DNA of 64,000 nt from an uncultured Methylophaga sp. GTDB taxonomy: Bacteria; Pseudomonadota; Gammaproteobacteria; Nitrosococcales; Methylophagaceae. The notes beneath the pieces are model-generated. The model worked only from the letters and a program-made list of their open reading frames with translations. It searched no databases and was not told the DNA's origin. Positions 35,419 to 44,009 of this stretch are shown piece after piece. The position numbers and the translations under genes are program-made. Within the stretch, counting starts at the first letter, position 1, and the number at the start of each line of letters is the position of its first letter. The DNA lies in contig CAJXKF010000002.1 of assembly GCA_913055695.1 (NCBI GenBank), forward strand, positions 310,001 through 374,000, in the 5' to 3' direction.

Positions 35419-37938
35419 ATGAAATCATTATCAACTCGGGCCATGGTTTATGGCTTGTTAATCGTGCTCGGTTTGCTGAGTGCGCTCCCCAATCTTTTAC
35501 CTGCCAGAATCGCTGCGACGTTACCCACATGGTATAGCGAGAATAGCATCTCTCTGGGACTCGACTTGCAGGGCGGCTCCCATCTATTGCTGGAAGCCGA
35601 CAGCCAGGCACTTATCACTGAGCAATACCAGTCGCTTGCAGATGAGCTGAGTGACCGATTACGTGAGGCGGGTATTTATTACAGCCGGCCAGTCATTACC
35701 CATGACAGTCTGCAAGTCACGCTGAGAAGCCGGGACTCCGTTAAGCAGGCCGTGGCTTTGGTCGAATCGCTGGCCCGTGACAGCAACAGCGGCAGCCGGC
35801 GTTTTAATGTTGAAGCGCATGACAACAGCTTGTTGCTGCGATTAGACAAGGGCTGGATTCAGGCGATATTGACTGATGCTGTTGAGCGCAGTCTGGAAGT
35901 GGTGAGACGGCGTCTGGATGAGAGCGGTCTGGTCGATCCCAGTATTACCCGTCAGGGTGACGCCGGCATATTGGTGCAAATGCCCGGTGTGGCTGATCCG
36001 AGTAAGATACGGCAGTTGCTGGGTACTACGGCCAAAATGCGCTTTCACTGGGATGCGCAAGGGGCAGGAGACGAAGACACATTATCTTTGCCGGGCCAGG
36101 ACGGACAACAACAATTCAGACTGGAAAAACGGGTCGCGATGGAAGGTCAGCACATTCGTGATGCCCAGGCGAGCTTTAACCCGGATAGCGGTGAACCGGT
36201 GGTGACCTTCAAGCTGGATCATGAAGGCGCCAAACTGTTCGGTAAAATGACAGCTGACAATATCGGCCGGCCACTGGCCATCGTGCTCGATGGCAAAGTG
36301 ATTACCGCGCCGGTGATCCGCACTGAAATCGCTGCCGGTAGCGGCGAAATCAGCGGTGGCTTCACCACGGAAGAGGCTGCTGAGCTGGCTTTGCTGCTGC
36401 GTGCAGGTGCTTTGCCCGTACCACTCCTGGTGATGGAAGAACGCAGTGTCGGGCCCGATCTTGGTAGTGATGCCATTGCCATGGGCCTGACCACCGGTTT
36501 AATCGGTGCGGCGCTGGTGATCGCCTTTATGGTCGGCATTTATGGTCGCTGGGGTTTTATTGCCTGCGTCGGGCTTGCCATCAATATCGGCTTGGTGTTC
36601 GGCATATTGAGCCTGCTCGGTGCCACCTTAACGCTGCCGGGTATTGCCGGTATCATTCTGACTTTGGGGATGGCAGTCGATGCCAATATTCTGATTAATG
36701 AACGCATTCGTGAAGAATCGAGGCGTGGCAAATCGGCCTGGAAAGCCCTGCATGAAGGTTTTGACAAGGCCTATACCACCATTATCGACTCCAATCTGAC
36801 CACGCTGATTGCCGTCAGTCTGCTGTTCATGTTCGGCAGCGGACCGGTAGAGGGTTTTGCGGTAACTATCGGTATCGGTCTGCTGACTTCGATGTTTACT
36901 GCCATTGCTGTTACCCGGCTTTTGATGGCGTGGTCAATCAAGGGACGTGAGAAAAAGCCGCTCAGCATCAAAGGCTTCGTCCTGCTTGATAAACTCAGCA
37001 GCCGGAATCTGGATTTTCTGCGGGGGCGCTTTGTGGGGCTCGCTGCATCAGCTCTTTTGTCGCTTGCTGCCATTGTGCTGTTTATTCAACCGGGCCTGAA
37101 ATACGGTGTCGATTTCACCGGCGGCACACTGGTTGAAGTTCATGCCAGCCAGCTTTCAGTCGAAGATTTACGCACAACACTGCAGAATCATGCGATGGCA
37201 CAGGCCAGCATTCAGGAGTCAGGCGAACAGGGTCAGTTTCTGGTTCGCCTGCCAGCTGAACATCAGGCACCGGCGGCGACGGCCGCACAGGTCGATGCGC
37301 TGAAAACAGCTGTACAGAGCGTGCAGGCAGATGCAAGCTTCCCCAAAGTGGATATGGTCGGTCCCAAAGTCAGTAGCGGTTTTGCCGATGATACGATTCT
37401 GGCCATTTTATTCGCTGGTTTCGGCATGCTGGCTTATCTTGCGATTCGCTTTGAATCACACTTTGCCATCGCAGCCACCTTAACGATCGCCCTGGATTTG
37501 ACCAAAACCATCGGTTTTTTTGCACTGACCGGGGTGGAGTTCAATCTGACAGCGGTCGCAGCTTTACTGGCCTTGATTGGTTATTCGATTAATGACAAGG
37601 TCGTGGTGTTTGATCGCATCCGCGAAAATCTGCGAGCCAACCCGGATAAGCCGATGATGACTTTGATGAATGAATCCATTTCATCAACACTGACACGGAC
37701 CGTGTTCACTTCTGTCACGACCTTCCTGGCTTTGTTACCGATGGGTATCGCAGGCGGTTCAGCGGTCGCCAGCTTTGCCTTGCCAATGCTGTTTGGCATT
37801 GTGATTGGCACCAGCTCATCCATCTTTATTGCGGCACCCATCCTGTATTTTCTGGGCCAGCGACGCAGCCGCAAGGGACTGCCTCAGCTTCGACCCAGTG
37901 CCGAAGAAATGCAGCAGCGACTGGCTGAGATTCCTTAA
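35419..37938 (+). CDS. secDF: Fused protein translocase subunit SecDF
   Basis: Single-chain SecD-SecF of 839 aa that uses the proton gradient to help export through SecYEG. The SecD half has LGLDLQGGSHLLLE after the first helix, the periplasmic P1 domain, and membrane segments with GIAGIILTLGMAVDANILINERIREE. The SecF half starts near residue 540 with GVDFTGGTLVEV and contains LIGYSINDKVVVFDRIREN. The ATG at 35419 has GAGGA 6 nt upstream. Most gammaproteobacteria have separate secD and secF after yajC; here the fusion stands alone without yajC or tgt, so it may be a second copy. Confidence 0.94.
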   Translation: MKSLSTRAMVYGLLIVLGLLSALPNLLPARIAATLPTWYSENSISLGLDLQGGSHLLLEADSQALITEQYQSLADELSDRLREAGIYYSRPVITHDSLQVTLRSRDSVKQAVALVESLARDSNSGSRRFNVEAHDNSLLLRLDKGWIQAILTDAVERSLEVVRRRLDESGLVDPSITRQGDAGILVQMPGVADPSKIRQLLGTTAKMRFHWDAQGAGDEDTLSLPGQDGQQQFRLEKRVAMEGQHIRDAQASFNPDSGEPVVTFKLDHEGAKLFGKMTADNIGRPLAIVLDGKVITAPVIRTEIAAGSGEISGGFTTEEAAELALLLRAGALPVPLLVMEERSVGPDLGSDAIAMGLTTGLIGAALVIAFMVGIYGRWGFIACVGLAINIGLVFGILSLLGATLTLPGIAGIILTLGMAVDANILINERIREESRRGKSAWKALHEGFDKAYTTIIDSNLTTLIAVSLLFMFGSGPVEGFAVTIGIGLLTSMFTAIAVTRLLMAWSIKGREKKPLSIKGFVLLDKLSSRNLDFLRGRFVGLAASALLSLAAIVLFIQPGLKYGVDFTGGTLVEVHASQLSVEDLRTTLQNHAMAQASIQESGEQGQFLVRLPAEHQAPAATAAQVDALKTAVQSVQADASFPKVDMVGPKVSSGFADDTILAILFAGFGMLAYLAIRFESHFAIAATLTIALDLTKTIGFFALTGVEFNLTAVAALLALIGYSINDKVVVFDRIRENLRANPDKPMMTLMNESISSTLTRTVFTSVTTFLALLPMGIAGGSAVASFALPMLFGIVIGTSSSIFIAAPILYFLGQRRSRKGLPQLRPSAEEMQQRLAEIP

Positions 37939-37947
37939 GGTGTGCAA

Positions 37948-37978
37948 CAGGAACCGGATTTGTCCGGCTCCTGTTTTT
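37948..37978 (+). terminator. Intrinsic terminator after secDF
   Basis: CAGGA-A-CCGGA (37948-37958) pairs with TCCGG-C-TCCTG (37963-37973) with one mismatch and a 4-nt loop, followed by TTTTT. It ends at the stop codon of the convergent nnrS gene. Confidence 0.85.
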
Positions 37979-39155
37979 ACCGGTCTATTCTGGGCGCAAT
38001 CAGGATCGGCGTGTAGCGAAACAGGAAAAGACCATACGCCATGCTCCATAGCACAATGCTCAGCCACCAGGCCCACAGGCTGTGGGAAGGGCTTATCAGG
38101 ACCAGTCCGACACGGCTTAAAGCAGCCAGTAACACCAGTCCCAGAGCCAGTTTGATTAGCGGCGTGGCAATAATAGGTCGACCGCTATGTCCCAGTGACA
38201 CACGCGACATCATACTCAGGATCAGACCGCCCATCGCACCTGCGGTCAGGGCATGTAAGGCCGTGCTCAAACTGACTGCGAGGCCGGCATAGTGGCAAGC
38301 CATCAATAACAGCCCCAGCGGGATAAACCAGTAGCTCAAATGTAATGACCAGAGCAGCGCATGTTTCGCTGTCGATAAGGGCCGCCACATCGCACAACGC
38401 AGTCCGATCAACGAGGCAGTCACGGCAAACAGAACTGCCAGAAGACTCTCAGCGAGGTATGACTGAAGCTGGAAAATATAAATCGCAACCATACCCCATA
38501 GCAGCGCAAGGCCAGCTTTATCCAGCCATTCGATCCGGGCTCTGGGCGGGATCTGTGTGGTATTACCGGTAAACATGGGAATGACTCTGCCGCCAATCAC
38601 CGTCATCAACAGCGTAATCAGTAAAATCACACTGTGCAGTGCCTGCGTCGCCACTTGCAAATGACCATTCGCCACAGCCAGATGAAACACCACATTATCT
38701 GCGGTCAGCAACAGCAACGCGGCTAGGGCAAAGTAATTGCGACGCTGCTGTTTTTTAATTAAGAGCTGGGCAAGCAGCCAGGCAGCAGCGACCAGAAAGC
38801 CGCTGTCGACCACAGTCACCAGCCACCAGGGTAGCTGAGCGGCGTACCAGACTGCGAGCCGGCCGACCAGCCACAACAGAATCAACAATAACAGGGACTT
38901 GCCGTGAGCAGATCGTAGTCCGGTCCAGTTCTGAACCGCAGTAAGCAGAAATCCGACCAGAATTGCTGCGACAAAACCAAACAGCATTTCATGGCCGTGC
39001 CAGAGCTGACTGTAACCATGATATGCCTCGTTTTGCCAGCCTTGCAGACTGGCGCCCCAAAATAATAAAGCGATGATACTGAATGCCGCGCCCAACAGAA
39101 AAAACGGTCTGAAAGCCAGTTCCAGTAGAGTGGAGTCAGTGTCTTTATTAGTCAT
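37977..39155 (-). CDS. nnrS: NnrS family membrane protein
   Basis: Heme- and copper-containing membrane protein that helps bacteria tolerate nitric oxide. The 392-residue protein has about 12 hydrophobic segments and the conserved start FRPFFLLGA, followed by LWHGHEMLFGFVAAILVGFLLTAVQNWTG. Further signatures are GGRVIPMFTGN and a late HALTAGAMGGLILSMMSRVSLGHSGR. No denitrification genes are in the window, so the role in this strain is open. Confidence 0.93.
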   Translation of the reverse strand: MTNKDTDSTLLELAFRPFFLLGAAFSIIALLFWGASLQGWQNEAYHGYSQLWHGHEMLFGFVAAILVGFLLTAVQNWTGLRSAHGKSLLLLILLWLVGRLAVWYAAQLPWWLVTVVDSGFLVAAAWLLAQLLIKKQQRRNYFALAALLLLTADNVVFHLAVANGHLQVATQALHSVILLITLLMTVIGGRVIPMFTGNTTQIPPRARIEWLDKAGLALLWGMVAIYIFQLQSYLAESLLAVLFAVTASLIGLRCAMWRPLSTAKHALLWSLHLSYWFIPLGLLLMACHYAGLAVSLSTALHALTAGAMGGLILSMMSRVSLGHSGRPIIATPLIKLALGLVLLAALSRVGLVLISPSHSLWAWWLSIVLWSMAYGLFLFRYTPILIAPRIDR

Positions 39156-39167
39156 TGATTGAACCCG

Positions 39168-39214
39168 AAAAAATCAGTGACATCCGGACAGGCTGTTAAA
39201 GCACTGCCCGGATG
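39168..39214 (-). terminator. Intrinsic terminator after the 39221 gene
   Basis: On the - strand a stem of CATCCGG-CAG type (39214-39204 with 39191-39181, one mismatch), loop of 12 nt, then TCACTGA and six T (39173-39168). It lies between the 39221 gene and nnrS. Confidence 0.6.
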
Positions 39215-39220
39215 AGAAAA

Positions 39221-39529
39221 TTATTCACGCCAGTAATTATTGGCAATAGCAATGGTTTTAAATTCGATGGCGACAAGCTCAGCCGCATTCATCAACAAAG
39301 CCGGATCTTCAGCGTATTTTGCTCTGACCCGATGTTTGGCAGCAGTATCTGTCTGAATCGTGCCAATCGTTTTCCGTACGATCTTGATCGCCAGCTGGCG
39401 TCCCTCATAAGGCGTGTCAGTAATCAATGTCGGCATGTAGTTATCACTGGCCGCCATATCTTCAGCACTCGCGGCCTGGGGAAGCCAGATAGTCAGCAGC
39501 AGGGGGAACATATAAATGATTGATTTCAT
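39221..39529 (-). CDS. Small secreted protein divergent from a MarR-type gene
   Basis: Not recognised. The 102-residue protein has a Sec signal peptide (about 1-23, ending AASA) and a polar mature part of about 80 residues without cysteines. The ATG at 39529 has a strong AAGGAG ribosome site 8 nt upstream; a longer frame to 39568 is unlikely. It faces the MarR/OhrR-like gene, and a 14-bp palindrome overlaps its ribosome site, so the regulator probably represses it. Confidence 0.72.
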   Translation of the reverse strand: MKSIIYMFPLLLTIWLPQAASAEDMAASDNYMPTLITDTPYEGRQLAIKIVRKTIGTIQTDTAAKHRVRAKYAEDPALLMNAAELVAIEFKTIAIANNYWRE

Positions 39530-39541
39530 GATATTATCTCC

Positions 39542-39555
39542 TTGTTTGCAAACAA
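39542..39555. promoter_or_regulatory. Palindromic operator candidate for the MarR-type regulator
   Basis: TTGTTTGCAAACAA is a perfect 14-bp palindrome in the 63-nt divergent spacer. It touches the ribosome site of the 39221 gene and lies 37 nt before the regulator gene. Confidence 0.5.
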
Positions 39556-39592
39556 ACCGTTCGCACACTAACGTTATGCCGGATAAATATGT

Positions 39593-40057
39593 ATGTCAAG
39601 TACCTCTTTAAGCGATGTGACCAGGCTGGGCCCGAAATTAGCAGAGCAGGTTTGCTATGCCCTGTATTCCACCAGTGGTGATGTCACTCAGGCTTATGGC
39701 CATTTACTTAAGCCGTATCACCTGTCTTATTCGCAGTTTGTGCTGTTGATGGGCTTGTGGCAGCAGGATGCCGTTTCCGTGACTGAGTTGGGACGGATTA
39801 TCGGATTGAGCAAAGCCACGTTGACGCCAATGCTCAAAACCCTGGAAAAACGTGGCTACCTGCAGCGCAAGCGGGTGCCCGGTAACGAGCGCAGAATGGC
39901 AGTTACCCTGACCCGACAGGGCCGGGACTTTGCCGCTGAAGCTGAACACATCGCGCATCAGGCGCTCTGTGCGACAGGCCTGACAGTAGAGGAAGCAGCG
40001 CAGTTGATTGCGCTGTGCGATAAAATAAAAACGAATCTGAGCGACACACATAAATAA
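39593..40057 (+). CDS. MarR family regulator, OhrR-like
   Basis: Winged-helix repressor of 154 aa. The N-terminal EQVCYALYSTSGDVTQAY resembles OhrR, including the reactive cysteine (about residue 21) that senses organic hydroperoxides, and the DNA-binding region has SVTELGRIIGLSKATLTPMLKTLEKRGYLQRKR. OhrR usually controls ohr, a peroxidase gene; no ohr is present here, and the divergent gene encodes an unrelated small secreted protein. A second cysteine near 125 is also present. Confidence 0.88.
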   Translation: MSSTSLSDVTRLGPKLAEQVCYALYSTSGDVTQAYGHLLKPYHLSYSQFVLLMGLWQQDAVSVTELGRIIGLSKATLTPMLKTLEKRGYLQRKRVPGNERRMAVTLTRQGRDFAAEAEHIAHQALCATGLTVEEAAQLIALCDKIKTNLSDTHK

Positions 40058-40081
40058 CAGGGGAGAGCAAACTCTCCCCTG
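40058..40081. terminator. Bidirectional terminator between convergent genes
   Basis: Perfect 10-bp stem CAGGGGAGAG/CTCTCCCCTG with a 4-nt loop. The - strand tail (TTATTTAT) is T-rich, which suits the CBS gene; it begins at the stop codon of the regulator gene on the + strand. Confidence 0.8.
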
Positions 40082-40094
40082 ATTGACTTGCCTG

Positions 40095-40550
40095 TCAATG
40101 GCGTTGATGCTTAAGCTCTTCACAGGCCTGTTCTCTGTAAATCAGAGCAGACATATCGCGCATCATATTGGAAGACACTTCTATCATGTCATCCATGCTG
40201 AGAATGCCGCACAGGCTGCCATCTGTGGCAATGACCGGAGCCCGGCGTACACCTCGGTGACTCATTTCTTTCATGGTATCTGCAATATCAGCATCTTCCC
40301 TGACGGTCATCAGATCATCACTCATACAGTCACCGACGCTGACGCTGTTTAAATCCACATCGTTAGCGATTAAATCGACGACAATATCGCGGTCGGTCAG
40401 AATACCGAGCGGTTTGTTCTGACCATCGCTTTTACTGATCACTATGACATCACCGACATGATGCTGTTTCATCAGTTTAGCCGCTTGCTGTACTGTTTCA
40501 TTTCTTTCCAGCATGGCGACCTTGTGCGTGCAAATATCCAGAATATTCAT
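40095..40550 (-). CDS. CBS-domain pair protein
   Basis: Stand-alone tandem CBS (Bateman) module of 151 aa. Two repeats: residues about 7-65 (QAAKLMKQHHVGDVIVIS...GILTDRDIVVDLIA) and about 75-135 (IADTMKEMSHRGVRRAPVIA...GILSMDDMIEVSS). Such proteins usually bind adenine nucleotides and modulate partners. The partner here is unknown. AGGTGAT precedes the start. Confidence 0.9.
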   Translation of the reverse strand: MNILDICTHKVAMLERNETVQQAAKLMKQHHVGDVIVISKSDGQNKPLGILTDRDIVVDLIANDVDLNSVSVGDCMSDDLMTVREDADIADTMKEMSHRGVRRAPVIATDGSLCGILSMDDMIEVSSNMMRDMSALIYREQACEELKHQRH

Positions 40551-40941
40551 GGTTCATCACCTCACAGTTGTTAGCATGGAAAATCAGTCAAAAGGACTGA
40601 TAAGAGTCTGAGTTAACAGCCAGTTTTTTTCATTTCAAAACGTATCAGGCTGTCACTTTCAATGGTTTGTGGAGATATCTCTGGCTAGTGCACTGCCAGC
40701 TGAAGATTCTGCTTTCTGTGCCGACCGTGAACTAGTCATGCGTCTCTTGAAAGCACGTATTTATGAACATGGCGCGTTTGTTTCTGTCACATGAAATAAG
40801 CACCACAAACAAACAGTAACAAAGATAAGCGGACACAGCCAAATCATTAATGATGTGGTGAACCTGTCCGGCAAACGGGTTTTGCAGTCAGCTTTTTATC
40901 ATGTTGGGATAAGACAACGATCACAGAGAAAGGAGGCCAAT
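40551..40941. other. 391-nt intergenic stretch, no gene seen
   Basis: Divergent spacer between the CBS gene and the PfpI-like gene. It holds a 7-bp hairpin (40583-40601), a palindrome ATCATTAATGAT (40843-40854), a 7-bp inverted repeat (40801-40807 with 40854-40860) and a GT-containing 7-bp stem near 40860-40882. A GTG-started frame from 40855 runs into the PfpI-like gene, but its extra 29 residues are not typical and the ATG at 40942 has the good ribosome site. Confidence 0.5.
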
Positions 40942-41454
40942 ATGAAAGCCATCATTCTCACGACCGATCATTTTGAAGACAGTGAGGTTACCGAGCCTGT
41001 CAAACAACTGGAACAGGCCGGTATTAAGTGTTATATCGCCTCGCTTCAGATCGGAAAAATCAAGGGTAAAAAAGGTGCTGAGCTTGTTGCGGAGATGACT
41101 CTGAATGAAGTCAATCCGGACAGCTATGACCTGTTACTGCTACCGGGCGGTGAGGCGCCGGCGAATTTAAGAAAATCCCAACGGGCGCTGGATATCGCCA
41201 GACATTTCTTTGCCAGTAATAAACCGGTGGCTGCCATTTGTCACGGACCGCAAATTCTGGTCTCTGCAGATTTGTTACAAGGGCGAAAAGCCACTTGCGT
41301 AGAAAAAATTTCAGATGAACTGATAGAAGCCGGTGCGCACTATCTCGATGCCCCGCTGGTTATCGACGATAACCTGATAACCTCCAGACATCCCGGTGAT
41401 CTGCATGAATTTATCAAAGCGATTTTGACCAAACTGCAACCGTCTAACAGGTAA
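40942..41454 (+). CDS. DJ-1/PfpI family protein
   Basis: 170-residue protein of the DJ-1/PfpI superfamily, members of which act as proteases, chaperones or glyoxalases/deglycases. The nucleophile elbow reads AAICHGPQILVSA (Cys about residue 103, followed by His), with the conserved LLLPGGEAPANLR and the C-terminal ITSRHPGDLHEFI. Start chosen because AAGGAGG lies 5 nt upstream. It is followed after 6 nt by a DUF488 gene, probably co-transcribed. Confidence 0.9.
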   Translation: MKAIILTTDHFEDSEVTEPVKQLEQAGIKCYIASLQIGKIKGKKGAELVAEMTLNEVNPDSYDLLLLPGGEAPANLRKSQRALDIARHFFASNKPVAAICHGPQILVSADLLQGRKATCVEKISDELIEAGAHYLDAPLVIDDNLITSRHPGDLHEFIKAILTKLQPSNR

Positions 41455-41460
41455 TTTGCC

Positions 41461-41826
41461 ATGTCTGCTGAAAACAAGATCAAACTCAAACGGGTTTATG
41501 ACAAGCCGGCTAAGAATGACGGCGTGAGGCTGCTGGCCGACAGGCTCTGGCCGCGTGGCGTCAAAAAAACCGATCTCGACTATGATGACTGGATTAAGTC
41601 CCTGTGTCCGCCGAATGATTTAAGGAAAGCCTGGCATCAGGATGAACTCAGTTATGCCGAGTTTAAAAAACAATATCGTCAGTCACTTAAATCCGAGTCA
41701 GATGCTTTGCAGGAGATTGCAGATTTGGCTGAGAAAAAACAAATCACGCTGCTATCGGCAGTCAAAGATCTGGACCAGTCACATCTGCCTATCCTCAAAC
41801 AGCTCATTGTTCAGGCAATGAAATAA
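41461..41826 (+). CDS. DUF488 family protein (YeaO-like)
   Basis: 121-residue member of the DUF488 family. The conserved block RLLADRLWPRGVKK (about residues 23-36) and the Trp-rich helix RKAWHQDE are present. The family function is unknown. It forms a likely operon with the PfpI-like gene 6 nt upstream. Confidence 0.9.
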   Translation: MSAENKIKLKRVYDKPAKNDGVRLLADRLWPRGVKKTDLDYDDWIKSLCPPNDLRKAWHQDELSYAEFKKQYRQSLKSESDALQEIADLAEKKQITLLSAVKDLDQSHLPILKQLIVQAMK

Positions 41827-41947
41827 GCGAATTTTGCTGAATTGTTCGGGCGATACGATGGTTGTTTGAGCTGTTTCACATCCTTAAGTCTGTAATTGCA
41901 TCAGGCTGGGTGAGCTAGCTGACAGTCATCATTCACCCGAGATTTCT

Positions 41948-42217
41948 ATGACTAACGCAAAAATTCAACAACTGAAACAGGACAAGTCCTATATCAGGAT
42001 CTCGCAGCATTACCCCCATATAGGCAAGAAACTGCTTATTTTCTGGGGCAGTGAATTTTGCGAGCCCTATCTGGACTCGCTGTTTACCGATACCAGAAGC
42101 GGAACACGGAGAGGTTTTCCTCCTGAAGACATGCAGGCTTTACTGAAGCTCAGACAGTTACATGAAACCCTGTTTGAGTTTGAACGCGAACACGATGTCT
42201 GGACTTATCCGCATTGA
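41948..42217 (+). CDS. Small hypothetical protein
   Basis: Not recognised. The 89-residue polar protein has no signal or membrane segment and contains ISQHYPHIGKKLLIFWGSEFCEPYLDSL followed by RRGFPPEDMQALLKL, which has the look of a conserved fold rather than noise. A separate unit: 121 nt after DUF488 and 157 nt before the kinase gene; no regulatory site was resolved in these gaps. Confidence 0.7.
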   Translation: MTNAKIQQLKQDKSYIRISQHYPHIGKKLLIFWGSEFCEPYLDSLFTDTRSGTRRGFPPEDMQALLKLRQLHETLFEFEREHDVWTYPH

Positions 42218-42374
42218 CACCATGACCAGACGGGCACAGCGACCGACTTGACAGCATTGTTACAACGTAGAACACTCTCTCTACTACTTTAGCAGTACAG
42301 AGACACCATCAACGATGATGGCGGCAAACGAGCTTGTGGGGAGCTGACTGCTTAGCGAATAGGTCAGGTTTAAG

Positions 42375-44003
42375 ATGAAAATTCTGTTGCTGTTTCTCTG
42401 TTCTGTCTCATTGTGTCTATCCAGCCCAAGCGCGAGTGCGCAGTCGGCTATCAATCCTTCTAAAAGCATCAAGCTCACTGACGCCGAACAAGCCTGGCTA
42501 AAACAGCATCCGGAAGTCAGCGTCGCTGTCAGTCATGGCTGGGCGCCGGTTGAATTTCTGGGTGAGGATCATCAGTTCAAAGGCATTTCCATTGATTATC
42601 TGAAACTGCTGGAACAAAAGCTGCCGGTCCGTTTTCGTTTCGTACGCTCAGAAGAAGATCCTGCAGAGGAAACCGCTGATTTGCTCTCTGCTGTCGCGGC
42701 CCCCAACAAACTGAATGATTCTGATTACTCAGTCATTGATTCAGCTTTTATGGAAATGCCGTTTGTTATCTTCACCAGGGAAGAAACATACAACATCAAT
42801 GACATAGAAGATCTCAACAACAAAAAAGTCGCCGTATTCCGCTATGGTGCCGCTGCCAGAGCGCTTGAAAAGAATCATCCTCAAATCGAGTTATACAGAG
42901 TGGACATTGCCGATGAGGCACTCGCTGCACTTAACGCCGGTAAAGTAGACGCCTATATGGGTAACCTGGTTGTAATTAACTATGTGGCCAGAAATCTGGG
43001 CTTCGCTAACGTCAAGATAGTCGCTGATACGCCCTACGGGGCCGATCTGTATATGGCCGCAAGGGATGATAAGCCACTACTGCGCTCGATTCTGGCTAAA
43101 GGCCTCAACGCCATTACTCCGCAGGAAAAAAACCTGATCTCCCGTAACTGGGTTGCAGTCACTTATGAGCATAAAACGGATCCAACCCTGCTGATCACCG
43201 TAGCCGGCTCTGCCGCCTGTTTGATTCTGATCTTTGCATTATGGAGCTGGAAGCTGTCCCGCGAAATCCGCTGGCGTAAAGAAGTGCAGGCCGAACTGAG
43301 TATTGCCAGGGAGAGAGCGGAGTCAGCCAACAAAGCCAAGTCCCGTTTTCTGGCCAATATGAGCCATGAGCTCAGAACACCGCTGAATGCGGTTATGGGT
43401 TACAGCCAGCTGATTGACACCAACCCTGAGGGCCATCAGGATGACAAAAAATCCGCCGCCGAGATATTAAAAGCAGGGAAGCATTTATTATATTTAATCA
43501 ATGAGTTGCTTGATCTTTCTAAAGTCGAGTCCGGAAAGATGTCATTGCAGATCAAGGCGGTAGATTTAAATGAGATCGTGAAAGAATGTCTGGTGCTTAT
43601 CGCTCAGTTTGCCGGTGAAAAACAAATTGAAATTCACCACAACAATCAGCAACAGGTGGTGGCTATGGCCGATCAGGGCAGACTGAAACAGGTACTGCTG
43701 AATCTGCTCAGTAATGCCATTAAATACAACCGGCCCGGCGGTAAGGTGTCGATTGATGTCAGCACTCAGGGCCACCATGCCGCTATCGCTATTGCTGATG
43801 ATGGTGACGGTATTGCTGAAGAGCATCTTGAGTTGTTGTTTGAGCCTTTCGAACGTCTCCAAGCAGAAAACAGCAGTATCGAAGGGACCGGTATCGGTCT
43901 GACTATTTCACGCCAGATTGTCGAGTTGATGCGGGGGACAATTTCGGTAGAGAGCAAGTTGGGAGCAGGCAGCCTGTTTGAGGTCAGGTTACCGGTTGTA
44001 TGA
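42375..44003 (+). CDS. Sensor histidine kinase with periplasmic amino-acid-binding-type domain
   Basis: 542-residue hybrid of a bacterial extracellular solute-binding family 3 (PBPb) sensor and a histidine kinase, like a one-lobe short form of BvgS/EvgS. Signal peptide (about 1-23), PBPb domain (about 35-255), one membrane helix (about 273-292), HisKA with H-box FLANMSHELRTPLN (His about 331), and HATPase with N, G1 (DDGDGIAEEH) and G2 (GTGIGLTISRQ) boxes. No receiver domain and no adjacent response regulator are present. Confidence 0.94.
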   Translation: MKILLLFLCSVSLCLSSPSASAQSAINPSKSIKLTDAEQAWLKQHPEVSVAVSHGWAPVEFLGEDHQFKGISIDYLKLLEQKLPVRFRFVRSEEDPAEETADLLSAVAAPNKLNDSDYSVIDSAFMEMPFVIFTREETYNINDIEDLNNKKVAVFRYGAAARALEKNHPQIELYRVDIADEALAALNAGKVDAYMGNLVVINYVARNLGFANVKIVADTPYGADLYMAARDDKPLLRSILAKGLNAITPQEKNLISRNWVAVTYEHKTDPTLLITVAGSAACLILIFALWSWKLSREIRWRKEVQAELSIARERAESANKAKSRFLANMSHELRTPLNAVMGYSQLIDTNPEGHQDDKKSAAEILKAGKHLLYLINELLDLSKVESGKMSLQIKAVDLNEIVKECLVLIAQFAGEKQIEIHHNNQQQVVAMADQGRLKQVLLNLLSNAIKYNRPGGKVSIDVSTQGHHAAIAIADDGDGIAEEHLELLFEPFERLQAENSSIEGTGIGLTISRQIVELMRGTISVESKLGAGSLFEVRLPVV

Positions 44004-44009
44004 GACAGC

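Noticed and set aside
40583-40601. 7-bp hairpin upstream of the CBS gene as a riboswitch or terminator
   Set aside because: Too short and simple, and no known riboswitch features are present.
42248-42276. Promoter for the sensor kinase gene based on TTGACA at 42248
   Set aside because: The best -10 candidates are spaced 14 nt or match poorly.
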